A DNA stretch of 64,000 bases from Yarrowia lipolytica (Eukaryota > Ascomycota > Dipodascomycetes > Dipodascales), in assembly GCF_001761485.1 (NCBI RefSeq), contig NC_090775.1, positions 3,727,001 through 3,791,000 on the forward strand, read 5' to 3'. Positions 21,174 through 32,000 of the stretch are shown piece after piece. The first letter of the stretch is position 1; each line of letters opens with the position of its first letter. The notes below the pieces were generated by a model, which was not told the DNA's origin, did not search any database, and saw only the letters and a program-made list of their open reading frames with translations. A program made the position numbers and the translations under genes.

Positions 21174-21970
21174 ATGTCAGCTTTTGGATTCCCCGGCGGC
21201 GGAGCTCCCACTCCTCCCCAAGGCTCTTTTTGGGATATGACTCCCGAGCAGCAGGGAATGTACTCGGCCAACCTCATCATGGGCACCATGCAGTCGTGTC
21301 CCGGAAAGTCCGTCATGGCTGGTGTCACCGGTTTCGGACTCGGTGGTGTTTTCGGTCTTTTCATGGCTTCTGTGAGTATCAACGTGTGGGGATAAGGTGG
21401 ATTTTGAGTGGTAACATGATCGGTCAGGATTTGGGGTCAGTTTGAAGTCAAGTAGACTATCAAATGTGGAGACTGGATCACACATGTTGAGTGCTTTGGT
21501 GTTTCATATATGCCCTTGAGACGCTCTGAGTACACTCCAAGCGTGTTATAGAGTCCATCGAGTCTCTATCTCAAGTAAATCTCTGCTACTTTCAACGAAT
21601 ACTAACTAAGATGGCTTATGATGCCCCCGTTGGAATGGGTGTGCAGACAATGTCCGATCTGCCCTTCAAGCAGCAGATGAAAATCCAGTTCACCGACATG
21701 GGTAAGCGAGCATGGAGCAGTGCCAAGAACTTCGGTTTCATTGGAGGTGTCTTCTCTGGAACCGAGTGTTGTATCGAGTCTCTGCGAGCCAAAAACGATA
21801 TTTGGAATGGTGTGGCTGCCGGATGTCTAACTGGTGGAGGCCTGGCCGTCAAGGCTGGCCCCCAGGCCGCTCTTGTTGGCTGTGCCGGTTTCGCCGCCTT
21901 TTCTGCAGCCATCGATGTCTACATGAGATCCGATAACAAGGCTCCTCCTTCCACTGATGAAGATCTTTAA
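21174..21970 (+). CDS. TIM22: TIM22, mitochondrial inner-membrane carrier translocase (two exons)
   Basis: The exons are 21174-21371 and 21611-21970, giving 185 residues. The protein is a Tim17/Tim22/Tim23 family channel that inserts carrier proteins into the mitochondrial inner membrane. Exon 1 supplies the N terminus and first membrane segment ([21 protein letters not shown]). Exon 2 supplies the matrix loop and the rest of the fold, including [22 protein letters not shown] and [22 protein letters not shown]. Cys42 and the Cys119-120 pair match the positions of the conserved intramolecular disulfide. The intron is phase 0, and both exons are needed for a family-length protein (yeast Tim22 is about 207). 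Exon 2 begins with an in-frame ATG, but starting there would lose the first membrane span. Confidence 0.92.
21372..21610 (+). other. Spliceosomal intron of TIM22
   Basis: The 239-nt intron has GTGAGT at the 5' end and TACTAAC followed by TAAG at the 3' end, so the branch site sits 4 nt from the acceptor. This is the Yarrowia-type arrangement. The intron falls between codons 66 and 67. Confidence 0.9.
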
Positions 21971-22836
21971 TTTATTGTACATAGTCTAAATGTGAGAAGT
22001 AACTGCTCTTACTGCTAAGAGTGTAGGCTAAAGAGAAACTGGGCCTGAAACTGCCAGCAGATGGTCGCGGGGGATCAACTGGACTTATATGAGTATGTAC
22101 TGTAGGCTATGATTCTGAGACAGATCTACAGGTACAGACTTGAGACTCAAGCAGCTGCTTTTTCAGAACATCGAAGCTTGAATTCTGCCTGTGATTAGAA
22201 GTTCCAATGTAAAAATCATATTACAATATGTACATACTGTACAAGCACTCTCAGTTCATTCCTATAACTCTCTGATGCGGCTAAAAACTCCCTTCTCTGA
22301 GACATCAGCTAATGAAAAGGGTTGCGGTCTATGAGAAGTCCCCAGCGGCAAATTATGAGTGAGTAATTCGGAATGATACAATTCTAATTGAGCTTGGTAG
22401 AGCTCTATTGGTATTGGAATCAAACAACGGAGACTACTACCCGACCCCCACACCCTACAGGTTCAACTTGCTCACTTCTACTGTTTATACTTTTAAGAGT
22501 TTCATTATTTTCAACCTGAACCAATGATCACACGTTCTACACCGAAGGAGAAAAGACATTTACAATACGGACGCATTCATGACACTCATAACTGTTCTTA
22601 AACCATTTTCTTATTATCCCACCCTCCTCCCCCATTCCTCTTCATGCCTCGGTTTGTGACCCGTTGAATCTCCGATGCATGAGACATGTATGATAGTGGG
22701 CAGATATATTGAGAGGGTATAGACGAGATTATTGGCCAGAAAGTCTTGGCAACGCTCGGATAATGCTAGTTACGGGTATTTAATCCGGTTTGTCTTCAGT
22801 CTTTTCTCTTCTCTTCACATTTCATCCCGTCATACC
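21971..22836. other. Intergenic region upstream of the OAR1-like gene
   Basis: It holds the TIM22 3' end and the promoter of the reductase. A pyrimidine-rich stretch (TTCTCTTCTCTTCAC) precedes the ATG at 22837. No additional gene is seen. Confidence 0.5.
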
Positions 22837-23601
22837 ATGTCTCTCAGAAACACCACCGCTCTGATCACTGGAGGATCCGGAGGTATTGGATACAGAATTT
22901 CAAAGGCCTTTGCCAGCGCAGGAGCTCGAGTTATCATCCTGTCTCACAAGAAAGAAGAAATTGATACTGCTCTGTTCGCTTTACCTGAACGACTTGAGGG
23001 AGAGAAGCATCATGAAGGCATTGTCCACAACGTCACCTCGGAACAACCTCCTGCTGGAGTAGACTTCTCTGAAGTAGATGTTCTTGTCAACTGTGCCGGC
23101 ATTTCTCTCACCGGTCTACTCTCAACCACATCAACTAAAGATATACAAAATGTTGTCAACGTCAATCTAGTGGGAACCATGTTCATGACCAAGTTCGCCA
23201 TGGAAGCCTGGCAGAAAAGATACCCTGAAAGAGCTGCTTCAGATAGAAAGGCGGAAGGAAATGGCTGTATCATTAACATTTCTTCCATTCTCGGACTTAG
23301 AGCCGTCTCTCCTGGTTTGTCTATCTACGCAGCTACAAAGACTGCTCTTATCATGTTCACCAAGAGCATGTGTGTGGAGGGAGGGAGAATGGCTATCAGA
23401 TCCAACGCTATTTGTCCAGGATACGTCAGAACTGAAATGACCAAGGCTCATGAACTGTCTTTCAAGACTCCTCTCCAGGAGTTTGGAGACACTGGAGATG
23501 TGTCAGTAGAGAGCATTGCCAATGCTGCCATGTATTTCGCTACCAATCCTCAGGTTAGTGGCTCAATCCTCAGTGTTGACAAGGGAATTTGCGCCAACTG
23601 A
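22837..23601 (+). CDS. OAR1: Mitochondrial 3-oxoacyl-ACP reductase, OAR1-like SDR
   Basis: The 254-residue protein is a FabG-type short-chain dehydrogenase. TGGSGGIG is at 11-18, NCAG at 85-88, catalytic Ser149/150 in NISS, and Tyr164/Lys168 in YAATK. The stretch after NCAG (TSTKDIQNVVNVNL, then KRYPERAASDRKAEG before the catalytic strand) matches yeast Oar1, including its insertion, better than other SDRs. Oar1 reduces 3-oxoacyl-ACP in mitochondrial type II fatty-acid synthesis. The frame is open further upstream, but the first true ATG is 22837. The N terminus is not strongly amphipathic, so mitochondrial targeting is inferred from the family. Another FabG-like reductase is the alternative. 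Confidence 0.75.
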   Translation: MSLRNTTALITGGSGGIGYRISKAFASAGARVIILSHKKEEIDTALFALPERLEGEKHHEGIVHNVTSEQPPAGVDFSEVDVLVNCAGISLTGLLSTTSTKDIQNVVNVNLVGTMFMTKFAMEAWQKRYPERAASDRKAEGNGCIINISSILGLRAVSPGLSIYAATKTALIMFTKSMCVEGGRMAIRSNAICPGYVRTEMTKAHELSFKTPLQEFGDTGDVSVESIANAAMYFATNPQVSGSILSVDKGICAN

Positions 23602-23865
23602 AGTAATCCGTTTAATTATATATATAATGAATGTTTATGATCCAGTGTTGGATCGGCTCGCGCGTATCATCCGCCTCAGCAACCCAACTAAAATCTAACT
23701 AAAACCCTAGTACCCCAGACTATACCCTAACCTCAATAAACTTGTACTGTCTAGCTGAGTCATCAACCATGCATCCTCCCAACACGCACAATAATTCGAC
23801 ACACCCAAATCACATCACCACACTCTAATTATCGTCAAGTTCAGACGACGGTTCAGACATCACCA

Positions 23866-25680
23866 ATGTACAACGATAACATGCCCCGTCGCTCGACGCG
23901 TTCGTCGCTAGCAGGATCCCCTGGTCAGGTCTCGGGATACCAAGGAGGCTCTCCTTACGTTGATGGAGGTATGCCTGGGGGTAACCACGGTGGAATGGTC
24001 CCGCATCAGGGATCGAACCCCTACGAGTTTGTGCCGGTGCCTCCGGGTCCTCTGCCTGTTCCAGTGATGACTCCGACTGTCAACCCGCCCATGTTCCCTG
24101 TCAAAAGGCCCACGCCAACCTCAATCGCCAAGGCCAACGCTTTTGGAGTCGGCCACTTTGGCATTGATTTCCTCACACGTATCACCTTTTCGCTACGATC
24201 AGGTATCGACTCGGAAGTCGACTGGGCTCTCACAGCACTCGTCCAAGCAACCTTCAACGCCCCTGACCAGTTCAAATTCCGACTAAATGAGTCTCTCATC
24301 GCCGACCTGCTGGGCCGTGTTCTCAAGGCCCGGTTTTTGACCCACAAGGAGTCCGCCGACGGAGAACACGTCGGAGACACGGACGCAGATGATCGAGTGC
24401 ATCAAAGTGTGCTAGATATCATGCTCATTCTGAGAAACGCCGCTCTGGACCCCGAAAATGCCCAGTTTCTGGCTACTAGTGACAAGGGTCTTGAGGTGGT
24501 GCTCAAATGTTTGCAGGTCTCGCCCTCCTCCCTCACATCCGAGGTGCTCAGCTATGCCGTTGACATCTGCGAGTCTATCTCGTTCTATGTGTCTCCTTCC
24601 TCTTACGACGACCCTCTTCTCCAGGCTGTGGCTCATCTGTTGGAGACCTCGTCTGACCGAGCTATCATAATCTCTACCACTCGAGCACTCACCCGAATGC
24701 TGGTCCATGAGTATCACGCCCACCCAGAAGCAGAGACCGAGCCGAAGGAGGACGCCTTCCCTATCATTACTCTGTTGGCTCGACGATGGCATCAGATCGT
24801 CGACAAGACTGTGCAGATGCTGCTGGTTGAGGCTGACGAAGAGCTCATAATTGCTGCTCTCGATTTCCTCTATCAGATCACTCGTCGAGGTGCATTTGTC
24901 ACTCGTCTGTTAGAAAACAATTCGAACGCTGAGATTCTGTCGACTCACCTGGCCCGTCTGTTACGGTTCGAGTTTCCCCACGAAAAGTTCATTGACTACA
25001 TCCGACTTCCCCCACGGGCTACTCCGGGCCCTGTAAAGAAGAATGTCCCTACGGTCGACTCGCCGGCCCCACGTCTTCCTGAGGATGTTCTGAACAACCT
25101 TCTGACGATGCCTGAGCCCCATCGAGCCAATGCATGGATGCGAGCTTCATACGAGGAGACTAGCGGAGGTGAGGTGACCCAGATTTCTCTGTGGAAGTCG
25201 TACGAGTCGCAATTTGAGCCCTACTGTAAGGAGGGCTCTGCTCCCGGCGTGCACAGACTGCTCCCGGCCGTGGAGTTTATCAAAAATGTCAACGCGGCCT
25301 TCACTCGAAGTGCCGCCATGGTTGTCAGTCTCAACGATGGAACCAAAAAGTTCATTATCAAGGGTATTCAACCCCGAAAGGAACCCGTGGACCCTGCTAC
25401 CATCGATGCACAGAAGCGCGCGGAGTTTGAACACCGTCGAAAGATGGAGGCCAGATATGCCGAGTACGATCAGGCTCGACGATACAGACTGGACAACAAG
25501 AGTGGAGTGTCTCCGGCCGCTATTCTGGTCATGACTAACATTGCCAAGAGCGATCTGGGCAAACTGGCACTGACTCATGTGGTTGACAAGGTGGTGTATG
25601 CTGGTACTGTCAACCCACACATTGCCCAGTACATGTTCCCCTTATTGGGCGAGTTGGAGAATGTGAAGCCCGAGGCATAG
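23866..25680 (+). CDS. RSC9: RSC chromatin-remodelling complex subunit Rsc9
   Basis: The protein has 604 residues. The N terminus is disordered and Gly/Pro-rich (1-85; MPRRSTRSSLAGS). A long helical, armadillo-like body follows from about 95 to 390. The C-terminal region has SLWKSYESQFEPYC, then LLPAVEFIKNVNAAF and a short beta segment (AAMVVSLNDGTKKFIIKGIQPR), the RFX-like region typical of Rsc9 and ARID2-type subunits. Rsc9 belongs to the RSC nucleosome-remodelling complex and acts at stress and TOR-responsive promoters. The length is close to yeast Rsc9 (581). A second ATG five codons in (23881) is an equally possible start. Confidence 0.8.
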   Translation: MYNDNMPRRSTRSSLAGSPGQVSGYQGGSPYVDGGMPGGNHGGMVPHQGSNPYEFVPVPPGPLPVPVMTPTVNPPMFPVKRPTPTSIAKANAFGVGHFGIDFLTRITFSLRSGIDSEVDWALTALVQATFNAPDQFKFRLNESLIADLLGRVLKARFLTHKESADGEHVGDTDADDRVHQSVLDIMLILRNAALDPENAQFLATSDKGLEVVLKCLQVSPSSLTSEVLSYAVDICESISFYVSPSSYDDPLLQAVAHLLETSSDRAIIISTTRALTRMLVHEYHAHPEAETEPKEDAFPIITLLARRWHQIVDKTVQMLLVEADEELIIAALDFLYQITRRGAFVTRLLENNSNAEILSTHLARLLRFEFPHEKFIDYIRLPPRATPGPVKKNVPTVDSPAPRLPEDVLNNLLTMPEPHRANAWMRASYEETSGGEVTQISLWKSYESQFEPYCKEGSAPGVHRLLPAVEFIKNVNAAFTRSAAMVVSLNDGTKKFIIKGIQPRKEPVDPATIDAQKRAEFEHRRKMEARYAEYDQARRYRLDNKSGVSPAAILVMTNIAKSDLGKLALTHVVDKVVYAGTVNPHIAQYMFPLLGELENVKPEA

Positions 25681-25871
25681 ATGGGTACAATATAACCAGG
25701 AATTAATGTATTTGTATTTGTATGATCCAGGAAGCATGGGACAGCTCATGTTCAGTTCGTGTGATGTAATGTAACCCCAACCCTTAACTTTCTAACTATG
25801 CGAGTGACCATGCATCAGCGACATAGACGTCATCATCATCACCTTTACATTCGCAATCGTCATTCTTTACA

Positions 25872-26165
25872 ATGGGTAACTTTTTTGTGGATTTATGGGA
25901 GTCCATTTTTACCCCCGGCACTACTCCGACCCTGGTCAAGGCCACCCACGGCTCGTTTGTGCTGTTGATCCTATCTCTGCTTTTCCTCATCTGGAACGCT
26001 CTGAACATCCACACCGTGATGCTGCTCATCATTGCGCTGTGTTTGTGGGGCACTTTGACCTGGTTCATTTCCGAAGTCGCCAAACTCAAGAAGGAGGGTA
26101 AGCTCAAGACCGACAAGGAGCTGAAGGAAGAGGCCGAGGCCAAGGAGTCCAAGAAGGAGCAATAA
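25872..26165 (+). CDS. PKR1: PKR1, V-ATPase assembly factor
   Basis: The 97-residue ER membrane protein helps assemble the V-ATPase V0 sector. The N terminus MGNFFVDLWESIFTPGTTP is nearly the Pkr1 signature, ATHGSF follows, and two membrane segments occupy about 28-44 and 47-67. A Lys/Glu-rich cytosolic tail (KLKKEGKLKTDKELKEEAEA) ends in KKEQ, which may act as an ER-retrieval-like tail. Yeast Pkr1 is 122 residues; the tail is shorter here. The ATG at 25872 is the only reasonable start. Confidence 0.92.
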   Translation: MGNFFVDLWESIFTPGTTPTLVKATHGSFVLLILSLLFLIWNALNIHTVMLLIIALCLWGTLTWFISEVAKLKKEGKLKTDKELKEEAEAKESKKEQ

Positions 26166-26761
26166 GGAGCTACGGGAAAAAATAATGTCGTCGCTAGACC
26201 TGCCATGAGAGAAAGTGTCGCCTTGCACATGATACAGTAGTGTGTGCTTCAAGGTATCTTGTTGATACATTAGAAGATACACCTTACGAGCGCGCATGCT
26301 TAGAAACACAACTAAATTTCGTTTGGAGGACATGCTGTGTCTCCTTTGGGGAGAATGGATATATATTCAAGTATTGTATTTGTAATGAACTGATATATGT
26401 TGGTTTGTGTTCTGAAGAGAGGCACTTAAGACTCTACACATACTTACTTGTAATACTTGTACTATAGCAACTTGTGCCAGAGCATGTCCAATCACTATAA
26501 ATAAGAATAGAATACCTATATCCGATGATGCAAAACTGTTAAACAAAAGGTGTGTAGCTCGTCACTCAAGACATCCAAGCTGGATCACTGGAACCGATCT
26601 ATCTTCATCAAGGTCCTGGACGCCACCAGCACCGTTGACTGTGTGATACAACGCTGACGCTCTACCAAGTTCGCTCCATGATTGTTTGTGAAGAGAGTCC
26701 TTTGGTGACTTGAATCCCCATCGCGTACCGGGCACACACTTGACAATGACGTGAGAGCCCT
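26166..26761. other. Convergent gap with a coding-like stretch
   Basis: The gap separates PKR1 from the DUF2462 gene. Most of it is AT-rich. The part next to the DUF2462 gene (26562-26761, minus strand) is open for over 60 codons in one frame and is listed separately. Confidence 0.4.
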
Positions 26762-26762
26762 T
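26562..26762 (-). pseudogene. Possible gene relic or read-through tail of unknown type
   Basis: On the minus strand, a frame shifted relative to the DUF2462 gene runs open across that gene's stop and on to a TGA at 26562-26564. It encodes a protein-like C terminus (GSHVIVKCVPGTRWGF, KSPKDSLHKQSWSELG, GGVQDLDEDRSVPVIQLG). There is no in-frame ATG in this stretch. It may be the remnant of another gene's 3' end, an alternative C terminus, or chance. I do not recognise the family. Confidence 0.25.
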
Positions 26763-27061
26763 TATTTGGGTTGAGCGTTGGCAGCCTTCTTCTTCTTCTT
26801 CTCCTCGTCCTCCTTGTTCTTCTTTTCGATTTCTCGTCGGTTGCCCTTGAGAATCTCCAGATGGCCCACTCGAGAGGCCAGCAGCTTTTCCGTGGTGGCG
26901 GTCAGAGCTGCTTGATGCTTCTTCGCAATCTCGACGTCTCTTTGAGCGCTCTTTCGTCGGGGAGCAATCTTTCGGGGAGCGGCCCTCTTGGGAGCAATCT
27001 TGCCAGTGGGCTTCTTGACCTTGCTGGTCTTTTCTCTCTTTTTGAGACCTGCTTGGGGCAT
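26762..27061 (-). CDS. Small basic DUF2462 (UPF0390) protein
   Basis: The 99-residue, very Lys/Arg-rich protein begins MPQAGLKKREKTSKVKKP. A basic core follows (GKIAPKRAAPRKIAPRRK), then LTATTEKLLASRVGHLEILKG, the segment shared by fungal DUF2462 proteins, which usually read TEKLLGERAGHLELIG. The tail is a charged Glu/Lys repeat. The family is nucleolar or ribosome-associated in some species, but the role is not established. It has no membrane segment. It is transcribed divergently from ADE6. Confidence 0.75.
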   Translation of the reverse strand: MPQAGLKKREKTSKVKKPTGKIAPKRAAPRKIAPRRKSAQRDVEIAKKHQAALTATTEKLLASRVGHLEILKGNRREIEKKNKEDEEKKKKKAANAQPK

Positions 27062-28962
27062 GTTTTGATGGTGCTATGGTTGATGTAGATTGTATGGTTA
27101 TGATGTTGGGATAGCCATCAATATTTTTTTGTCGTGCATGGGGGGCGCCTCAATAGGGTTAGGGGAAGGGGAATCTGTGATTAAGATCGTTGGGGGGCTA
27201 TGGGCATACAGGGGAATTTATTGCGTATCTGAGATGTTAGGATTATGAAAATGTCGTCAGATTTTCCTTTCTCAGTCGCCTGAATCGACAAATCAAGGTT
27301 GTGAAGTTTTTGCGTCCACAGTGTTAAACTTATCGTGTCTGATCAAGTTTTTTTATTCTGCATAGGCGTCAAAAAATAACGAATGGGATACTGGGGAACA
27401 ACCAGTGATTTGACTTATAACATCAGTTGCTAGAGAAGACCAAGTACTATTTGTGATCAATTCGCCTCCAGGTTACAGCCTCTACCTGTCACGCAATATG
27501 TTCGAAGTACGCTCCCGCAGACCGGGTAGTTCGAGATGCAAGCTTATTGTACAATATATACAAGTAGAAGTATCGTGCTTGTACACCTACTCGTGCGATA
27601 GTCAGAATCATGACTCTCCGACAATACATATTGTACGATGGCATACCCCAACTTGTTGCACCCGAAAGACCTGTTTCAGACCCTTGTCTCAATGCTTGGA
27701 CATGCCGATACATTTAGTCACTTCAAATAATGGCAAGTTTTGCGTGACACATTTCCCGCCAGTGATTATTACGCCGACCGATAGCCGCGCGTGGAAAATC
27801 GGCAAATAAAAAGATTTTTTTCCGATTTCAAAGTGGACCGAACGGCTCAAAGTCTGCTGGCGAGACTGCAAAACTCACAGCTCACAGGGTCCACGAGTCA
27901 GGCACATGTTACCCTATGTAAACAGGGTTTGCTGATTAAGAGCTTGCCACAACGTAGAGAAACAGGAGTGGATCACTACAAACCAAGTGTGTGGTAACCA
28001 AAATAATAAAAGGGCGTCTTACAATCTTGTATCAGCCAATCAAGCGTCCATAATTAGCTGACGTCGACATCGACCCACTGCTGTACAATTCTCCGTACTG
28101 TAGTTACCATACGGAAACTGAAGCATAAGATATGACCCACGAACATCAGTATAAATCTCCATGCTCTAGCCGTGCCTTTACGCTGTACTCGTATGAGTAC
28201 TACACGCACTAGGGATACTCAGGTCCTGCCAACCTCCATCGCCACGCTTGCAATTGCAGCAGCGGCGTGCACCGAGTGTGGCCTGGGCTTGTCGCTTTGG
28301 CTCTGCTCCTCAGACGTTGCGCCTATGCCATGCCATGCTTCTTGTCTACTCAGTCCCCCTCGTTTGCCTCTCACAGGCAGTCTCTGAGTCACGTCTTGTG
28401 GGGAGAGGAGGATGTGTGGTGAGGAGGCTTGGGGCGTGTAGTGGGCAACGGTTGGCCGTGGCTGAGAATGCCAGGGAAGAAGAATGACGGAAATAACAAC
28501 GTAAAAAAAAAAAAAGGACGAAATATGCTACCAAGAGAAAGAAGCACCTGGTGACACTCTCTCCAGCAGCTCCTAACGTCTTTGTCACTTTTGCTCAATC
28601 TCAAAAGCTGCTCCATGAACTATGAAGCTTAACATCATAGGCTCTTGAGGATGTGCCAAATATTATCAAAGGGTCCGGGAATAAGCGGATAGAGGGGGTG
28701 GTTGGTTGTTAAATATTACGTAATTGGATTTTTCACCCTCCAATCTCTTCGATCTGCCCCTTGGAGCTCACATCTTCCATTCTCTTACACCTCTTAATCC
28801 CCTTCATCCAACTCACTCACACTGTCTTCAGCTAACTTCAGAACCCTATCTGACCGATAAAAAAAATGTCCCAAAAATTTAGACCTTATTATATTACTAT
28901 AGGCCTGTCTCCCTTTTCTTACCCAAGTGTACTCACCCTCCAAAACCCAACCCGCCCAAACC
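27062..28962. other. Divergent 1.9-kb region between the DUF2462 gene and ADE6
   Basis: It contains the promoters of both flanking genes and an A13 tract near 28503-28515. Short open frames at 27453-28588 lack protein-like composition. The last 150 bp before ADE6 are pyrimidine-rich and hold an upstream ATG, listed separately. Confidence 0.5.
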
Positions 28963-29090
28963 ATGCTCACGCTGGCTGGACCCCAGGCCTATTCTCAGTT
29001 CCGAGTGAATTCTCTGCTCGAGAACATCAACAAGGCCGTCAATTCGTCCGCCGTGGCTGCCATTCGAGCCATCTACGTTCATTACGTTGA
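28866..29090 (+). promoter_or_regulatory. Upstream ORF overlapping the ADE6 start
   Basis: An ATG in good context (AAAAAATG) lies 97 bp before the ADE6 ATG, in another frame. Its 74-codon ORF ends 128 bases into ADE6. If transcripts start upstream of 28866 it would compete with ADE6 initiation; transcripts starting later would avoid it. The encoded peptide is not family-like. Confidence 0.4.
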
Positions 29091-32000
29091 CACTGGAGAT
29101 GCAGCTCTGACCGAGACCGAGTCCAAGCTGCTCGACTCTCTGCTGGACTACGACCAGAAGGCCGACGCTGGAGATGCTCTGACTGCCGCCCTCATCAAGG
29201 CAGCCGTCAATGACGAGGCTGAGCTCCCGACCGACTCGTACCTGCTTCGAATCATCCCCCGACCCGGCACCATCTCGCCTTGGTCCTCCAAGGCCACCAA
29301 CATCACCCAGAACTGCGGTCTGCCCCACGTCAAGCGAGTTGAGCGAGGTCTGGCTGTGCTAATCCAAGTCCGTAAGGGCTTCCCTCTGGGTCCCCACGTT
29401 GAATCCGGCGCTTTCCTTGATTTCATTTACGATCGAATGACAGAGGCTATCCGAATCGGCGCCCCCGTCACCGAGAAGGACCTCTTCGCACACCACGAGC
29501 CCAAGCCTCTCGTTTCCGTGCCTCGTGCTGGTATCGCTGAGGCCAACAAGTCTCTGGGACTCGCCCTGGACCAGCCCGAAATCGACTACCTGCAGACCGC
29601 TTTCCCTCAGCGAGACCCCACCGATGTGGAGCTGTTCATGTTCGCTCAGGTCAACTCGGAGCACTGCCGACACAAGATCTTCAATGCCGACTGGAAGATT
29701 GACGGCGAGAACATGCCTCACTCGCTGTTCAAGATGATCCGAACAACCCACGAGAAGAACCCCGGCTACACCGTCTCTGCTTACTCTGACAACGCCGCTG
29801 TCCTCGAGGCCGCTGGATCTGGCTTCTACTACGCTCCTGATCCTAAGACCCAGGTCTACACTCTTAAGCCCGAGCCCGTCCAGTTTCTCGCCAAGGTCGA
29901 GACCCATAACCACCCTACTGCCGTCTCTCCCTTTGCTGGAGCTGCCACTGGGTCTGGAGGAGAGATCCGAGACGAGGGTGCCGTCGGCCGAGGCTCCAAG
30001 CCCAAGGCCGGTCTTTCTGGCTACTCTGTTTCCGATCTGCTCATCCCTGACTTCAAGCAGCCTTGGGAACAGGACATTGGCAAGCCCCACCACATTTCTT
30101 CTGCCTATGACATCATGATGGACGCTCCCATTGGATCTGCTGCCTTCAACAACGAGTTTGGCCGGCCCTGTATCTCTGGATACTTCCGAACCCTCACTAC
30201 CACTGTTACCAATCACGCTGGAAAGCAGGAGATTCGAGGTTTCCATAAGCCCATCATGATTGCCGGCGGTGTCGGTACCGTGCGACCCCAGTTTGCGCTC
30301 AAGAACAAGCCCATCACCCCTGGCGCCGCCCTGATTGTTCTCGGAGGACCTTCTATGCTCATTGGTCTCGGAGGAGGAGCCGCCTCTTCTGTCGCTTCTG
30401 GAGAAGGATCTGTGGATCTCGATTTTGCTTCCGTTCAGCGAGGTAACCCCGAGATGCAGCGACGAGCTCAGATGGTCATTGATGCCTGTGTTGCTCTCGG
30501 CGACGCCAACCCCATCCAGTCTATCCATGACGTTGGTGCTGGAGGTCTGTCCAACGCCCTGACCGAGCTGGTCCACGACAACGGCCTCGGTGCCAAGTTT
30601 GAGCTCCGAGATGTACCTAACGCCGAGCCCGGCATGTCCCCCATGGAGATCTGGTGCTGTGAGGCCCAGGAGAGATATGTGCTGGGAGTGGCTGCTGCCG
30701 ATCTCGATACCTTCAAGGCCCTCTGTGACCGAGAGCGAGCTCCTTACGGAGTTGTGGGTGTGGCCACCTCCGAGCAGCGACTGGTTCTGTCCGACAAGTT
30801 GCTCGGTTCCACCCCCATCGACATGGATATGTCTGTTCTGTTCGGTAAGCCCCCCAAGATGTCCCGAGTGGCTGCTACCAAGCCCTTGCGACTCCAGCCT
30901 CTGGACCTTGCACCCATTGCCTCCTTTGGCGAGGCTCTTGACCGAACTCTTCACCTGCCCTCTGTTGGCTCCAAGGCTTTCCTCATCACCATTGGTGATC
31001 GATCCGTCACCGGCCTGATTGCTCGAGACCAGATGGTGGGCCCCTGGCAGGTTCCTGTGGCCGATGTGGCTGTCACCATCACCTCATATGGCGGTGTCAA
31101 GACCGGAGAGGCCTTTGCTATGGGCGAGAAGCCCACTCTGGCTCTTATTTCTCCTGCTGCCTCCGCCAAAATGTGTGTTGCCGAGTCTCTGCTCAACCTG
31201 GTGGCCTCCGACACTGTTCTCGACCGAGTTCGTCTGTCTGCCAACTGGATGTCTGCTGCTTCTCATGACGGTGAGGGTTCTGCTCTCTACGAAGCTGTCC
31301 AGGCCATTGCTCTCGACCTGTGCCCCTCTCTGGACATTGCCGTGCCTGTCGGTAAGGATTCCATGTCTATGAAGATGAAGTGGGACGACACCGAGGTTGT
31401 TGGTCCTCTGTCCCTCGTCATCACTGCCTTCGGCCCCGTCATGGACGTTTCCAAGACCTGGACCCCTCAGCTCGAACGGGAGGAGGCCTCTTCTCTGGTT
31501 CTTGTCTCTCTGTCTGCCTTCGAGCGACTTGGTGGATCTGCTCTGTCTCAGGTCTACTCTCAGCTTGGCAACGAGGCTCCCAACGTGGACAACAACTCTG
31601 TTCTGAAGGGCTTCCTAACTGCTGTTTCCGAGCTGCACCAGAAGAAGGACGACATTGTTCTGGCTTACCACGATCGATCCGACGGTGGTCTTATTGTCAC
31701 TGCTCTGGAAATGGCCTTTGCTGGCCGATGCGGTGTCTCTCTTGATGTCACTGGTAAAGATGCTCTTTCTGCTTACTTCAACGAGGAGCTGGGTGCTGTC
31801 TTCCAGGTGGCTGACTCCAACATTGCCGAGTTTACTTCCATCATGACCAAGAATGGCGTCCCTGCTTCCCAGGTCAAGGTGGTAGGCAAGCCCATAATCT
31901 CCTCCAAGGAGCAGACTGTCGACGTCAAGTTCAACGGCCAGCCCGTCTACTCGTCCAATCGAGCTGCTCTTCAAAAGGCTTGGGCCGAGACCTCATACAA

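Noticed and set aside
22732-22836. Upstream extension of the OAR1-like frame
   Set aside because: It starts from TTG, not ATG. The SDR fold begins right after the ATG at 22837.
29359-30954. 531-codon open frame opposite ADE6
   Set aside because: Antisense by-product of codon bias, without family features.
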